Shown: positions 36,047-44,965, counted from the first letter of the stretch. The stretch is DNA of 64,000 bases from Terriglobus albidus (GCF_008000815.1 NZ_CP042806.1:1550001-1614000); one strand, 5' to 3'. Notes: generated by a model from the letters alone, not told the origin. Translations and numbers: made by a program.

Positions 36047-37171
36047 CTAGTGTTTGGCTGATGGCGTGTTGGCCGGGTCGGTGTAGGGGACATCCTTACC
36101 CGGTACGTGTTTGGTGATTTTTCTTCCGAGAAGTTCTCGTGCAACTGCGCCCATGGCTCTGCCGCCGATGCCGATGGCTGCGTTGGTGAAGACCAGGTCC
36201 CAACCACGATCGGCATGGGGATAGTAGAGGTTGGAGAGCGCTCCCGAGGTCATGGCTCCGAGAAGGTAAGAGTAGTTCGGCATCATCGTGCCGCTGTCGC
36301 TGCGGGCGACGAAGGCGCTGGCGATGGCGTGATAGACGCGGGATTTGGTGGTACCGGTGCCCTGGTAGAAGTAGCGGGGATCCTGGTGAAAGAGTGAGGC
36401 GTAGATGGCGTGGTCGAAGTAGTCGCTGATGCGGCCGTCTCCAAAGCGTGCCGCCCAGCGTTTGGCATACCCGGCGGCTCCCTGGCCGTAGCCGGCATAG
36501 GAGTTGTTGGCTTGTTCGACTCCGGCGCTGACGGTGACACCGATGAACGATGTCCAATCGAGCGTGTCGCGGGTTGCAAGCTGGAACTTCTGCTTTGTCG
36601 TCATCGGTACGGGATGAGGTTCGAAGCTCGTGTAGAAGTTCGGAACAACGCCGAAGACCCGCTGCTGCTCCTGGGCTTTGATCTGAGCCTCGGCGATGAC
36701 CTCCGTGGGAAGGACGGTGATCTCTGTGTTGGTCGATGCGATGGAGAGCGAGATGTCAGGTAGAACGTAAGTCTGCTCCCCGGAGAGATCGAATGCCGGC
36801 GAGGCATAGGGAGCAAAGCCATTGCAGATAATGCGGAGCATGTAGCGCCCGGCGGGTAGTCGAGCGAACAGGAATCCTCCTCTGGCATCGACCGATGTGG
36901 ATCGCACTGGAGCGCCTGCTTCGTTAAGCAGGGTGACCTCGGCGCCGGGAACGATGGCGCCTGTGCTGTCGAAAACCGAACCTGAGATCTGTGCTGAGCC
37001 TGCGGGCAGGGCGGCGAGTGCTTGCGAGGTGGATGCCTGGAGTGGTGACGTCTGGAATTGGGGAGCAGGCGCGTCCGGAAGCTCGAGTGAAGCAGCCACG
37101 ACGCCGGCCTGTTGTGCAGATAATGCAGTCGTCGAGACGAGAAGGAAGGCCGAAGCGGCACATTTCAACAT
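36047..37171 (-). CDS. Outer-membrane-type protein with carboxypeptidase regulatory-like domain
   Basis: 374 aa. The signal peptide is AASAFLLVSTTALSAQQ. Residues about 60-135 form a CarboxypepD_reg beta-sandwich (ISGSVFDSTGAIVPGAEVTL, GGFLFARLPAGRYMLRI). The C-terminal half resembles an Acidobacteria family with FGVVPNFYTSFEPHPVPMTT, TRDTLDWTSFIGVTVSAGVE, FHQDPRYFYQGTG and YYPHADRGWDLVFTNAAIGI, perhaps membrane-embedded. Function is unknown. Monocistronic, with repeats downstream. Confidence 0.8.
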   Translation of the reverse strand: MLKCAASAFLLVSTTALSAQQAGVVAASLELPDAPAPQFQTSPLQASTSQALAALPAGSAQISGSVFDSTGAIVPGAEVTLLNEAGAPVRSTSVDARGGFLFARLPAGRYMLRIICNGFAPYASPAFDLSGEQTYVLPDISLSIASTNTEITVLPTEVIAEAQIKAQEQQRVFGVVPNFYTSFEPHPVPMTTKQKFQLATRDTLDWTSFIGVTVSAGVEQANNSYAGYGQGAAGYAKRWAARFGDGRISDYFDHAIYASLFHQDPRYFYQGTGTTKSRVYHAIASAFVARSDSGTMMPNYSYLLGAMTSGALSNLYYPHADRGWDLVFTNAAIGIGGRAMGAVARELLGRKITKHVPGKDVPYTDPANTPSAKH

Positions 37172-37473
37172 GAATCAGAAGTCCGATCTGTGATGGTTTG
37201 CCAGGTGCTTTGTCATCTTCCGTACGTTTGGGGCTGAAGGGAAGATGAGGAGACGGGCACCTGCGTCTATCGACGGCCCGCCCTGGGAAACGGAAGGTGT
37301 AGACGACGATTCACGACAAACCAATTCCCGGGAGGATCGAATGTCGTGAAGTGTCGACGCTTGAAAAGAAAACGGATCAAATTCTGAGAGAGCGCGTCCT
37401 ATACACAGCGATCGGTTTGTATAGGAACTCATTCCCTCTGAAGTGCGTTCTGTTACCCCGACCTCCTCTTGAG
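37172..37473. other. Divergent intergenic region, no gene supported
   Basis: 302 bp between the outer-membrane protein gene and the small anchored protein. Overlapping open frames on both strands lack family or signal-peptide character. A TTGTATAGGAA stretch near 37417 may belong to a promoter for the plus-strand gene. I see no repeat from the families described here. Confidence 0.4.
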
Positions 37474-38022
37474 ATGACCAGGTTTCTACAAAAAGAGCAT
37501 CCGTATGGGTTACGGATTGCCGTGGCGTGCTTCATCCCCGCGGTTGTCGCGTTGCTTGGTTTTAACCGGCCGCTTGAACCCGTCGCGCCTGCAACGTCTC
37601 AAAGTATGGTGCAACCGGAGGAAGCCAAGGCGCAGGTGCTGCAACCGGACCTGCTGGAAGGCGCCTGGACCGTGGTATGGGGTACGTCACCGACTGACAA
37701 ACACCGCAGCACTTTCCGCATCGTCTCCGCAGGTCAGCAATTAAGTGCGGTCACCGCTGCGGATATGAATGATTTTCTCCCCCTGCGGGGCTCGCGCCGC
37801 ACGGTTCCGGTGCATGTGGATGGGATGAGCGTATCGTTCGTTGGAGGCAGCGCAGGCACCGTAAGAGGAGACTATGTCGGTGGGGTCCTGCGCGGGACCA
37901 CAGATCGCGGAGCGCAATGGATTGCAGTTCGATCGCCGCGCGAGGTGCACGAGCATCACCATAGATCTCGCTCTGCGGACCACACGACGCCCTTCGTGGA
38001 GACGCGCGATCAGAACAGGTGA
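37474..38022 (+). CDS. Hypothetical membrane-anchored protein
   Basis: 182 aa from ATG 37474. An N-terminal anchor (YGLRIAVACFIPAVVALLGF) precedes a small beta-rich domain with LLEGAWTVVWGTSPTDKHRS, FRIVSAGQQLSAVTAADMND, VHVDGMSVSFVGG and GTVRGDYVGGVLRGTTDRG. The layout resembles small extracytoplasmic barrel domains, but I do not recognise the family. The basic His-rich end (HEHHHRSRSADHTT) could bind metal. The stop lies 5 bp before a dispersed element that carries the ribosome site of the next gene. Confidence 0.6.
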   Translation: MTRFLQKEHPYGLRIAVACFIPAVVALLGFNRPLEPVAPATSQSMVQPEEAKAQVLQPDLLEGAWTVVWGTSPTDKHRSTFRIVSAGQQLSAVTAADMNDFLPLRGSRRTVPVHVDGMSVSFVGGSAGTVRGDYVGGVLRGTTDRGAQWIAVRSPREVHEHHHRSRSADHTTPFVETRDQNR

Positions 38023-38027
38023 CGACC

Positions 38028-38144
38028 TAGAGCATTTCTCCTAATGCTGTAACTTTGGATAAATCTGCGAATGCCGTTTTCTTCGCGGAAAACGGACGCA
38101 AACAGCCAAAACTCCGCACACTACACCTTAGGAGAAGTGCTCTA
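38028..38144. repeat. MITE-like dispersed element, subfamily B copy 1
   Basis: 117 bp between TAGAGCATTTCTCC and GGAGAAGTGCTCTA, with TA at both borders. Core hairpin: GCCGTTTTC...GAAAACGG. The outer ends and core resemble subfamily A, but the arms (TTTGGATAAATCTGCGAATG, CAGCCAAAACTCCG) are shared only with 59680. The right end contains AGGAGA, the only Shine-Dalgarno candidate for the GTG at 38147. Confidence 0.88.
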
Positions 38145-38146
38145 TC

Positions 38147-38875
38147 GTGACAGCAAACGTGCAAGCGCCGAGGGCCCGTGTCTCGCTTCTGTTGATTGAC
38201 GATGACCGCTCGCTGGGGGCGCTGCTGGCGGAGTACTGCGAACCTTCAGGCTTCAGCGTGACGTGCGCGCGCAGTGGAGAAGAGGGGATTCAGCGCGTGA
38301 CGGAACGCCCGTTTCACTTCATCGTGCTGGATGTGATGCTGCCGGGCATCGATGGCTTTGAGACACTGCGGCGGCTGCGGGAGATCACGCGGACTCCGGT
38401 GCTGATGCTGACCACGCGAGGAGCGACGCGCGATCGCGTCCATGGTTTGAACGATGGCGCCGACGACTATCTGACGAAGCCCTTTCAGCCGGAAGAGCTG
38501 GTCGCGAGAATTGGCAGTATTCTGCGCCGGACACAACCTGCTGCGGTGGAGAGCTCAAACAGACTTGTAGGCGATCTCTTCCTGGATGAGGGCTCTCGTA
38601 CGGTGTCGTGTAGCGGCAGGCTGGTAGAGCTGACCGGAGGTCAATATGAGTTGCTGCGGCTTCTGCTGGAGTGCCCTGGTGAAGCGCGTCCGCGGGAGGA
38701 CCTGATCCGGCGCATCTTCGGACGCGAACCGCATGGTGTCGACCGCTCTATCGACAACCTGGTGAACAACCTCAGGAAGCGGTTGGGAGTTCATCCGGAC
38801 GGTACAGATCGCTTCAAGTGTGTCCGCAACCTTGGATATAGCTATGTGCTCCCACAGGATGGAACCGGCCCGTGA
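38147..38875 (+). CDS. OmpR-family response regulator
   Basis: Two-component transcription factor, 242 aa from GTG 38147. The receiver has LLLIDDDRSLGALLAEY, phospho-acceptor Asp in FIVLDVMLPGIDGFETLRRL, Thr in VLMLTTRG and Lys in DDYLTKPFQPEELVARI. The winged helix includes LTGGQYELLRLLLECPGEA, REDLIRRIFGR and DNLVNNLRKRLGVHPDG, and ends CVRNLGYSYVLPQ. Resembles CpxR. The only apparent ribosome site is inside the upstream dispersed element. Its TGA overlaps the kinase GTG by 4 bp. Confidence 0.92.
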   Translation: MTANVQAPRARVSLLLIDDDRSLGALLAEYCEPSGFSVTCARSGEEGIQRVTERPFHFIVLDVMLPGIDGFETLRRLREITRTPVLMLTTRGATRDRVHGLNDGADDYLTKPFQPEELVARIGSILRRTQPAAVESSNRLVGDLFLDEGSRTVSCSGRLVELTGGQYELLRLLLECPGEARPREDLIRRIFGREPHGVDRSIDNLVNNLRKRLGVHPDGTDRFKCVRNLGYSYVLPQDGTGP

Positions 38876-40224
38876 GTGTCTTCTTCCGTATTTTCCGCAC
38901 CTTCTGGTTTTTGATTCTGCTGGGCAGCCTGCTGATCATGCTGGTATTGCCCATCAGTAGAGAGCCGAGGATGGTGTTGTTCGAACGGCCGCGAGAGTTA
39001 CCGATCGCGAAGATACAGGAGTGTGCAGCTCTCGCTGTTCAGAAGAGTGCGCAGGACTTTCATGGAAGCCTGGGGCCAGAGTGTTTCAACGGATATCTCC
39101 TGTCATCTAACGGCTCCGCTACGGCAATGGGCGGTGTGAGGCTTCCGTACGGCGAGTCTGAATTGCTGGAGTGGGCGAGAAACCGGATCAGCCCGATGGT
39201 GATGGCGACGATCGACGAGACGGTTGTTGCGGTGCGGACCGACCCTGCCGTGAACACATCGCCCCTATTTGTCGCCAGGCTACCTTATCCAGGCACGAGG
39301 CGTGCGAAGACCAAGTTCGGATTTGCTATGCTGCTGCGCTTTATCGCGTTTTCTGCGATTGCTGCGCTGGTACTGAGTCTCTACTTCACGCGGCCGATTA
39401 CGCTGCTCTCCGAGGCGACCCAGGCGTTTGGCACCGGGGATCTTCGCGTACGCCTCAAGCCCGCACTGACAAAACGTCGCGACGAGATCGGCAGGGTAAG
39501 CCGTGGCTTCAATGAGATGGCTGAAAGGATCGAGTCGCTAGTGTTGCAACAGAAGACATTTCTGGCGCATGCAGCGCATGAGCTTGGTTCGCCGCTGACG
39601 CGCCTGAATATTGCTCTTGCGCTCTGCAAGCGCAGGTTGGGAGCGACGAATGCTCCGGAACTGGAACGAATTGAAGATGAGTCGGAACAGCTCAATGCTC
39701 TGGTGCAGCAGTTGCTGCTCTTTGCTCGCCTGGAGAGCGGCAATGAGATGGATCAGAACCGGACTAGATTTTTTGTTTCAAGGGTTCTGACGGCGGCCGT
39801 GGAAAATGCACGGTTTGAGGGCGAGCATCAGGGAAAGGTAGTCACGTTTGTCCGGGAGGAGCCATTTGCGATCGAAGGCTATCCCGATCTGTTGCAGCGC
39901 GCCTTCGATAATGTGCTTCGCAATGCTCTTCGATTCGCACGGGTGATCACGGTCGAAAGTCATGTGGATGATAGCCGCGATGTGGGTCTGGTGGAGATCT
40001 ATGACGATGGCCCGGGCATTCCGGAGGGGATGGAAGAGACGATCTTCGAACCCTTTCAGCGTGTCTCGGAGTCTGACGGTTCTGCCGAAACGAAGGGCGC
40101 TGGCTTAGGGCTGGCGATTGCAAGACAGACTGTGCTGGCAAATGGTGGAACGATCTCTGCGCACAAGTCGCCGATGGGCGGGCTGCTGGTCCGGTATGAA
40201 TTTCCGCTGCGGCGCGGAAATTGA
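38872..40224 (+). CDS. Sensor histidine kinase, CpxA-like
   Basis: 450 aa from GTG 38872. First transmembrane helix FWFLILLGSLLIMLVLPI, a periplasmic domain of about 110 residues, a second helix AMLLRFIAFSAIAALVLSL, then a HAMP domain (TRPITLLSEATQAFGTGDL). The H box is FLAHAAHELGSPLTRLNIAL. N box (FDNVLRNALRFARV), G1 (DDGPGIP), F (FEPFQRVSESDG) and G2 (GAGLGLAIARQTV) are intact. It forms an operon with the CpxR-like regulator; the periplasmic domain suggests an envelope signal. The stop TGA sits in a TTGAATGATTGAA repeat. Confidence 0.92.
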   Translation: MSVFFRIFRTFWFLILLGSLLIMLVLPISREPRMVLFERPRELPIAKIQECAALAVQKSAQDFHGSLGPECFNGYLLSSNGSATAMGGVRLPYGESELLEWARNRISPMVMATIDETVVAVRTDPAVNTSPLFVARLPYPGTRRAKTKFGFAMLLRFIAFSAIAALVLSLYFTRPITLLSEATQAFGTGDLRVRLKPALTKRRDEIGRVSRGFNEMAERIESLVLQQKTFLAHAAHELGSPLTRLNIALALCKRRLGATNAPELERIEDESEQLNALVQQLLLFARLESGNEMDQNRTRFFVSRVLTAAVENARFEGEHQGKVVTFVREEPFAIEGYPDLLQRAFDNVLRNALRFARVITVESHVDDSRDVGLVEIYDDGPGIPEGMEETIFEPFQRVSESDGSAETKGAGLGLAIARQTVLANGGTISAHKSPMGGLLVRYEFPLRRGN

Positions 40225-40245
40225 ATGATTGAAGAATTGACTAAG
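40221..40245. repeat. TTGAATGATTGAAGAATTGA repeat at kinase stop
   Basis: Nearly the same sequence occurs after the genes ending at 20987 and 35715. The repeat starts on the TGA of the kinase gene. Confidence 0.6.
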
Positions 40246-40259
40246 GGTTGGGATGGAGG

Positions 40260-40886
40260 TCAGGGCCTCTTCGCGATGGGAGATTGCGGGCGATCGGCTG
40301 AAGGTTTGTCGGGCAGGGATGTCGCTGCTGCTTCGGACTGATGGTCGTATGCCTTCACGACCTCTTCGGTGATATCGAGGTTATCGGCGGCATACCAAAC
40401 GACTGGTGCGGCGTCGGAACCACGTTCAAGAATCGCGGCGTAAGCGTGTTGCTGTGCGTATTTCTGGAGAAATACGTAGAGTCTCTGCGCTACCCGTTGA
40501 TAGATTTGCTGCGATTCTGTCTCGAAATCACTTTTGAGGTTGTCGGCTTCACGCTGGAGCTGCTTGTCCTTCAAATTGATGCTCGAGATACTCTGGGCTT
40601 TTTCGGCATCTGTCAGCTTTGAGTTGCCTTCTGTGAGCTGCTTTTTCTCTACTTCAAGCGCGTCACTCAGCTTTTGTAATTGCTGTTGACGGGGCGTGAG
40701 CTTCTTCTGCAGGCTGTCGAGATCTCGCTGTGCTTCTGCGGTTCCAAGAACGGCACTGTTGAAACTGAATGTGACGATGCCCGCCATGGGAAGAGCATGT
40801 CCGGGAGCCTGGCCTGCCTGCGCTGCTATCGTCTTCCCGATGCTCAAACTCGCTAAAACAAAGACAAGTACTCTTACCTGCTGCAT
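40260..40886 (-). CDS. OmpH/Skp-like periplasmic chaperone
   Basis: 208 aa with a signal peptide (VRVLVFVLASLSIGKTIAAQ). ATAG-like start of the mature domain (GIVTFSFNSAVLGTAEAQRD) is followed by a long coiled coil (about 55-140: DSLQKKLTPRQQQLQKLSDA, EVEKKQLTEG, LQREADNLKSDFETESQQI), then a return to the domain (AAILERGSDAAPVVWYAADN, DITEEVVKAYD). This is the Skp jellyfish pattern for outer-membrane protein delivery. GAGG lies upstream of ATG 40886. It is not beside a bamA gene here. Confidence 0.88.
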   Translation of the reverse strand: MQQVRVLVFVLASLSIGKTIAAQAGQAPGHALPMAGIVTFSFNSAVLGTAEAQRDLDSLQKKLTPRQQQLQKLSDALEVEKKQLTEGNSKLTDAEKAQSISSINLKDKQLQREADNLKSDFETESQQIYQRVAQRLYVFLQKYAQQHAYAAILERGSDAAPVVWYAADNLDITEEVVKAYDHQSEAAATSLPDKPSADRPQSPIAKRP

Positions 40887-40915
40887 GAGGGGCCTCGTTA
40901 CGGGGTGATCTGTCG

Positions 40916-41704
40916 TTATTGCGTTTTGCCGTTGCTCTTAGGAAAGAGGGCGGGAAGATCAAAGTGGGCGATGTGCTTGTCGCGCGAGGAGGAGGGATCA
41001 TCATCAGCCCATAGTTGAGGGAGCGAAGTCAGAGCAAATGTCTTGATGGTAATTGGGTGCAATGTGTCCCAATTCGCAGGGTGCGAGAGTTTGAAGACAA
41101 GTGGCTCTTTTGAGGTTGTGATGCCGTCCATCAGGTTCAGTTGAGGTGAGAACTGGAACTGCGTGCGGTATCTCACGTGGCTAACCTGTAGCGTCAGTCT
41201 TTCCGTTGTATGCCTGCGTTTGCTGGGGCTGCTTGCAACGACAGAAGCTGGAGTGCGGGCCCTGGTGAGATCTAGTGGTGCCTGTGAGATTTGTCTCGTG
41301 CTCGACAGATTGTTCGCCTGCATATCGTGAGGAATATCTCGGGATGTAATGAGTGCTCTGCACAGGAAGAGCGTAACGACTGCGATCGCGAACGCCCCTA
41401 TTGGTAGCAGTACAAGGCGATTTGTTAAGTTTCTTGATGACGCATGCGATAGTGGGATTCCAAGGGCTGACGCGCGTCGGAGAAATCTATCGTGAGCGCC
41501 TGACGGCAGGGTGGCGGTCTTTTCCGAGCGGGCTGCAAAGAGAAAAAAATATTCCTGGCTGACAGCTTCTGCTTCTATAAGACAGCGACGGCAACCTTCG
41601 CAGTAAAGGCAATGGTTCTTGAGGTCCCGCCGGTCCATTTCGGAAAGCTGTTCGACAGCGGCCAAAGCACATAGCTTCTCAAATTCTTTGTGTGTGCCCG
41701 TCAT
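40916..41704 (-). CDS. Anti-sigma factor with zinc-finger-like N-terminus
   Basis: 262 aa, translationally coupled (ATGA overlap) to the sigma factor. The N-terminal 60 residues hold KNHCLYCEGCRRCLIEAEAV, a His/Cys cluster like the ZAS domains that bind sigma factors. A single transmembrane helix (LVLLPIGAFAIAVVTLFLCR) near 95-115 is followed by a periplasmic domain with no family I recognise. The arrangement suggests membrane sequestration of the partner. The spacing (HxxxCxxC) resembles but is not proven equal to the canonical HxxxCxxC finger. Confidence 0.8.
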   Translation of the reverse strand: MTGTHKEFEKLCALAAVEQLSEMDRRDLKNHCLYCEGCRRCLIEAEAVSQEYFFLFAARSEKTATLPSGAHDRFLRRASALGIPLSHASSRNLTNRLVLLPIGAFAIAVVTLFLCRALITSRDIPHDMQANNLSSTRQISQAPLDLTRARTPASVVASSPSKRRHTTERLTLQVSHVRYRTQFQFSPQLNLMDGITTSKEPLVFKLSHPANWDTLHPITIKTFALTSLPQLWADDDPSSSRDKHIAHFDLPALFPKSNGKTQ

Positions 41705-42375
41705 CGTGTCTTCCTTTCGCCGGCGTAGCCTGGATGGTGTTCGCAGAAGGCTTTGCGAAGTCTCTCGAGGCTGCGGTAGAGATTGTGGCGAACCACGCGC
41801 ACACTTTCCCCAGTGCGCGCGGAGATCTCTTCTGCTGTAAGACCTTCGTAGTAGGTAAGTTCCAGCGTGCGTCGTTGATGTGGTTGCAACGTCCGCAGGA
41901 CCTGTTCGACGAGAATTTTGTTTTCGGCGCCTGAGCTGCGTCCGTTGGCAACAGGAAGTCTTGGAACGTCTTCTCCGTCAAAGGGATCTGTGTCAAAGAA
42001 TCTGGTCGCGAGCTGTGTCCGGCGGCTGTTGAAGACTCGCTGGTAGGTAAACATCAACAACCAGGTCTTGAACGTCCCTTTCTCCGCATCGAATTGCTGT
42101 ATCGATCGGTAGACATCCAGGAATATCTGTTGAACGGTATCTTCGGCCTCCGCATCATTCCTTAGAATGCGGCGAGCAATTCCAAACAGGAGTGGGCTGT
42201 GCCGCTTGAATAGAACGGTCAGAGCATCTGCGTTTCCGTTCTGTAGAAGTCTGGCCACTTCTTCATCGGAAGCAAACCGCCATTTAAAGAAGGCAAAGAT
42301 GGAATCATTTTTCGAAAGCGTCTTGCTATCCGCTGGAAAGACGTCCGCATCGAGCTGAAGTGTAGGAGGGATCAT
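41701..42375 (-). CDS. ECF-type RNA polymerase sigma factor
   Basis: 224 aa from ATG 42375 with AAGGG upstream; a GTG at 42462 gives an extra 29 residues. Sigma region 2 has FKRHSPLLFGIARRILRNDA, EDTVQQIFLDVYRSIQQFDA and GTFKTWLLMFTYQRVFNSRR. Region 4 has LQPHQRRTLELTYYEGLTAE and ISARTGESVRVVRHNLYRSL, a helix-turn-helix for the -35 element. The linker is long for an ECF factor. It is coupled to a membrane anti-sigma factor, so release probably follows an envelope signal. Confidence 0.9.
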   Translation of the reverse strand: MIPPTLQLDADVFPADSKTLSKNDSIFAFFKWRFASDEEVARLLQNGNADALTVLFKRHSPLLFGIARRILRNDAEAEDTVQQIFLDVYRSIQQFDAEKGTFKTWLLMFTYQRVFNSRRTQLATRFFDTDPFDGEDVPRLPVANGRSSGAENKILVEQVLRTLQPHQRRTLELTYYEGLTAEEISARTGESVRVVRHNLYRSLERLRKAFCEHHPGYAGERKTR

Positions 42376-42462
42376 GTCGCCCTTGCCCTCTTTCGCTTTG
42401 GCACGTTCATCGCAGGCGCGCTCCTGCCAGAGTTTGCACGGAGGACCATTCTTTTTCCCCAC

Positions 42463-42701
42463 CCATGGAGAACTTTTTGTTAGACCGTGATTTGCGGGTG
42501 GGGTAATTGAATGGATTGAAGAATTTGAATAAGGGGTTTTGTGGCGGCTTGCAGATGATTGCCCTCAGGGGGCTGACAGCCGTCCCTCAAAGCGAGCATT
42601 CGCACCTGTGGTGCGAACTGGCTGCAATGCATGCAGCATAAACAGGTCCTTCGCTCGCGCTCAGGATGGCAAATAAAGAGCGACTATCGGTGCCCGTAGT
42701 C
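42463..42701. repeat. Repeat-filled gap: TTGAAT cluster and composite hairpin repeat
   Basis: At 42505-42535 ATTGAATGGATTGAAGAATT and TTGAATAAGGGG. At 42570-42670 a composite repeat: GGCTGACAGCCGTCCCTC, then CGCACCTGTGGTGCG, CTGCAATGCATGCAG and AGGTCCTTCGCTCGCGCTCA. A second copy of the composite is at 48704-48814. Confidence 0.75.
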
Positions 42702-43478
42702 TCAGTGGACGACCGTGAGTTTTACCGGGTCAGCGGCGGTGACGCGTGAGCCTGGTGCGGGGGATTGGGCGATGACTGTGCCCATGACCTTGACCGGTTG
42801 TGGCGCGGGTGTGGCGCCGACGGAGGGAATTGCGGGAATGGCTGTGGCGGCTTCCTGGGCGTAGGCAATGTGCAGGCCCATGGCGGAGACGCGTGCGCCG
42901 GCCTCTGTCAGCGTGAGGCCGGAGAGGTTGGGCATGACCCAGGCCTTCGGCTCCGCGTCTTCCTCTTCTGAGAGCAGTAGGCTGACTGCGGGTTTGTCTA
43001 CACCTTCCGCATTGGGTGGAGGCGACTGTGCCAGGACATAATCTGCCTCGCCGGCGATGGGGAGGTGAGCGAGCGAGCCGAGTTCGAGACTGCCGCGGCG
43101 AAGGGTGACCGAGGCCTCTCGCAGTGGCATACCGACGGCGTTGGGGATGGTGACGCGCTGCGGTCCAAGTGACTGGGTGACGCGCACCTGCCAGGAGCGC
43201 CGTACACGTACTCCCGCTACGGGGTACTGCTGCAGGACGCGTCCGGCGGGAACAACCGCGGAGTAATAGCGGTTTTCGAGCGTCATGTTCAGGCCGGTGC
43301 CGCGTGCCTTCGCTGCGGCCTCTTCATAGGTCATGCCTGCGAAGTTGGGGATCTGCACTTCGCGGCCGTGAATGGCGAGGCGCATGGTGATAAAGGCCGA
43401 AAGCAGCGCTACGGTCATCATGGCGACCGCACCCAGCAGGATGCGGAAGAAGCGGATCATGGTGGTTCGCAGTTTCAC
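42702..43478 (-). CDS. Membrane-anchored PASTA-repeat protein
   Basis: 258 aa with one N-terminal transmembrane helix (FFRILLGAVAMMTVALLSAF) and three PASTA domains outside: VQIPNFAGMTYEEAAAKARG, VTIPNAVGMPLREASVTLRR and WVMPNLSGLTLTEAGARVSA. It ends ...DPVKLTVVH. PASTA domains bind muropeptides, usually on PknB-type kinases or penicillin-binding proteins. Here there is no kinase domain, so it may act as a stand-alone wall sensor or scaffold. Spacing of 59 bp to the CDF transporter gene upstream allows cotranscription. Confidence 0.88.
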   Translation of the reverse strand: MKLRTTMIRFFRILLGAVAMMTVALLSAFITMRLAIHGREVQIPNFAGMTYEEAAAKARGTGLNMTLENRYYSAVVPAGRVLQQYPVAGVRVRRSWQVRVTQSLGPQRVTIPNAVGMPLREASVTLRRGSLELGSLAHLPIAGEADYVLAQSPPPNAEGVDKPAVSLLLSEEEDAEPKAWVMPNLSGLTLTEAGARVSAMGLHIAYAQEAATAIPAIPSVGATPAPQPVKVMGTVIAQSPAPGSRVTAADPVKLTVVH

Positions 43479-43537
43479 GGTATGCAGCTCAGGATACAGC
43501 TATTGGGGCAGGATACAGCCATTGGAGGGATGCAGGG

Positions 43538-44965
43538 TCAACGGCGGTTGTCGGTTGCCGGTTCTGGGTGAATGAGGACGCGTGAGACCTCAGGGTGCTG
43601 GCGCTTCATGCGGCTTTCCACTTCGGTGATGATGGCATGTACCTCCGACATGGGCAGATCGTCAGGGAGAGTGCAATGGCAGTTGATCTGCAGGTGGTCG
43701 CCGGTGCGGGTGATCAGGACGTCATGGATATCGAGGATCTGCGGGAACTCCTGTGCGGCGCGGCGCAGGCCGCGTTCGAGCTGCGTGTCTCGCGCAATGG
43801 CGTCCGTATGCTCGATGGTCGCGGGTTCACTTTCAATGTGGGTTAGGATGCTGGCGATACGGGGTTCTTCGCGGCGCATCTCGGCCTCGAGCTTGGTAAC
43901 CAGATCATGCGCGGCACGGAGGTGCATGATCTCCGGAACTTCGAGGTGGAGCTCGATGTAGAGCTTGTCTTTGATCTCGCGGACGCTGAGATCGTGAATG
44001 CTGAGATTGCGGCGCGCGGCTACCGCTTTGACGCGATCGAAGACCGATTCGGAGTCAGAGGCCGTCGGCACAGTATTGATGTCGATGTCGGCGCCAGGAA
44101 CGATGCGCAGTACGGCGGCGCGTGCGCCTTTGGTGACCTGCTCGGCGCGCTGGAAGGTTAGGTTGCGGGGAAGCGCCAGGGTGAGATCGACGAAATGCTC
44201 TGAGCCCGCGCGACGCACGCGCACCTGGTCGACAGAGAGGACGTCGGGGACTTGCGCGAGAGCGCGAAGAAGCTCGCGGCGGGTCTCTGTGGGAGTTGCG
44301 TCCATCAGGTCGTCGAGCGTGCGGCGGGCGAGGCGGTAGCTGACCTGCAGAATGATGACGGAGACGAGGAGCGCCGCGATGGGATCAGCGCGATGCAGCC
44401 AGGGGATGTGGAGGTAGCTGCCGGCCCAGGTTACGGCGAGACCAGCCAGAACGGCGACGGAGGACCAGATATCGGTGCTGAAGTGCAGCGCATCAGCTTC
44501 GAGCGCCTGCGAGCCGGACTGTTTGGCGACACGAAAGAGATGCCGGGAGCGGCTGTAGTCGACGGCGATGGAGAGGATCAGCACGAGGACGGGCCAGATG
44601 CTGCTGTGAACCTCGACCGGATGCAACAGGCGGCGGACAGCTTCGAGGACGATCCAGAGGCAGGATGCGCCCATGAGGAAGGTCTCGACGAAGGATGAGA
44701 GATTCTCGATCTTGCCATGACCGAAGTTGTGATCTTCGTCAGCGGGTTTGTCGGAGACTTGGACGGAGAAGAGGGTGATGCCGGCGGCGGCGAGATCCAG
44801 GCCGGAGTGCGCGGCTTCGCTCAGCATGCCGAGTGAGTGAGTCGCGATGCCTGCGATGAGCTTTAGTGCCGTAATGCCCGCTGCCGCCAGGACGGAGCTG
44901 AGCGCGGCGCGGCGTTTTTCGGCCTGCTGGGCAGTGGGTGGGACTGGTTGGACCGCGGCAGGCAT
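43538..44965 (-). CDS. Cation diffusion facilitator transporter with extended C-terminus
   Basis: Metal/proton antiporter of 475 aa, much longer than the roughly 300 usual. The membrane part (about 15-210) has SLGMLSEAAHSGLDLAAAGI, EDHNFGHGKIENLSSFVETF and GSQALEADALHFSTDIWSSV, which carry the His/Asp transport sites. After a first dimerization domain (LAQVPDVLSVDQVRVRRAGS) come two further similar modules: VAARRNLSIHDLSVREIKDK and FPQILDIHDVLITRTGDHLQ. So the cytoplasmic part appears to be three ZT-dimer-like units. The metal is not readable from sequence. Confidence 0.9.
   Translation of the reverse strand: MPAAVQPVPPTAQQAEKRRAALSSVLAAAGITALKLIAGIATHSLGMLSEAAHSGLDLAAAGITLFSVQVSDKPADEDHNFGHGKIENLSSFVETFLMGASCLWIVLEAVRRLLHPVEVHSSIWPVLVLILSIAVDYSRSRHLFRVAKQSGSQALEADALHFSTDIWSSVAVLAGLAVTWAGSYLHIPWLHRADPIAALLVSVIILQVSYRLARRTLDDLMDATPTETRRELLRALAQVPDVLSVDQVRVRRAGSEHFVDLTLALPRNLTFQRAEQVTKGARAAVLRIVPGADIDINTVPTASDSESVFDRVKAVAARRNLSIHDLSVREIKDKLYIELHLEVPEIMHLRAAHDLVTKLEAEMRREEPRIASILTHIESEPATIEHTDAIARDTQLERGLRRAAQEFPQILDIHDVLITRTGDHLQINCHCTLPDDLPMSEVHAIITEVESRMKRQHPEVSRVLIHPEPATDNRR

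Noticed and set aside
37175-37432. Minus-strand frame of 85 codons between two genes
   Set aside because: No ribosome site, no family signature and overlap with the other strand's potential leader.
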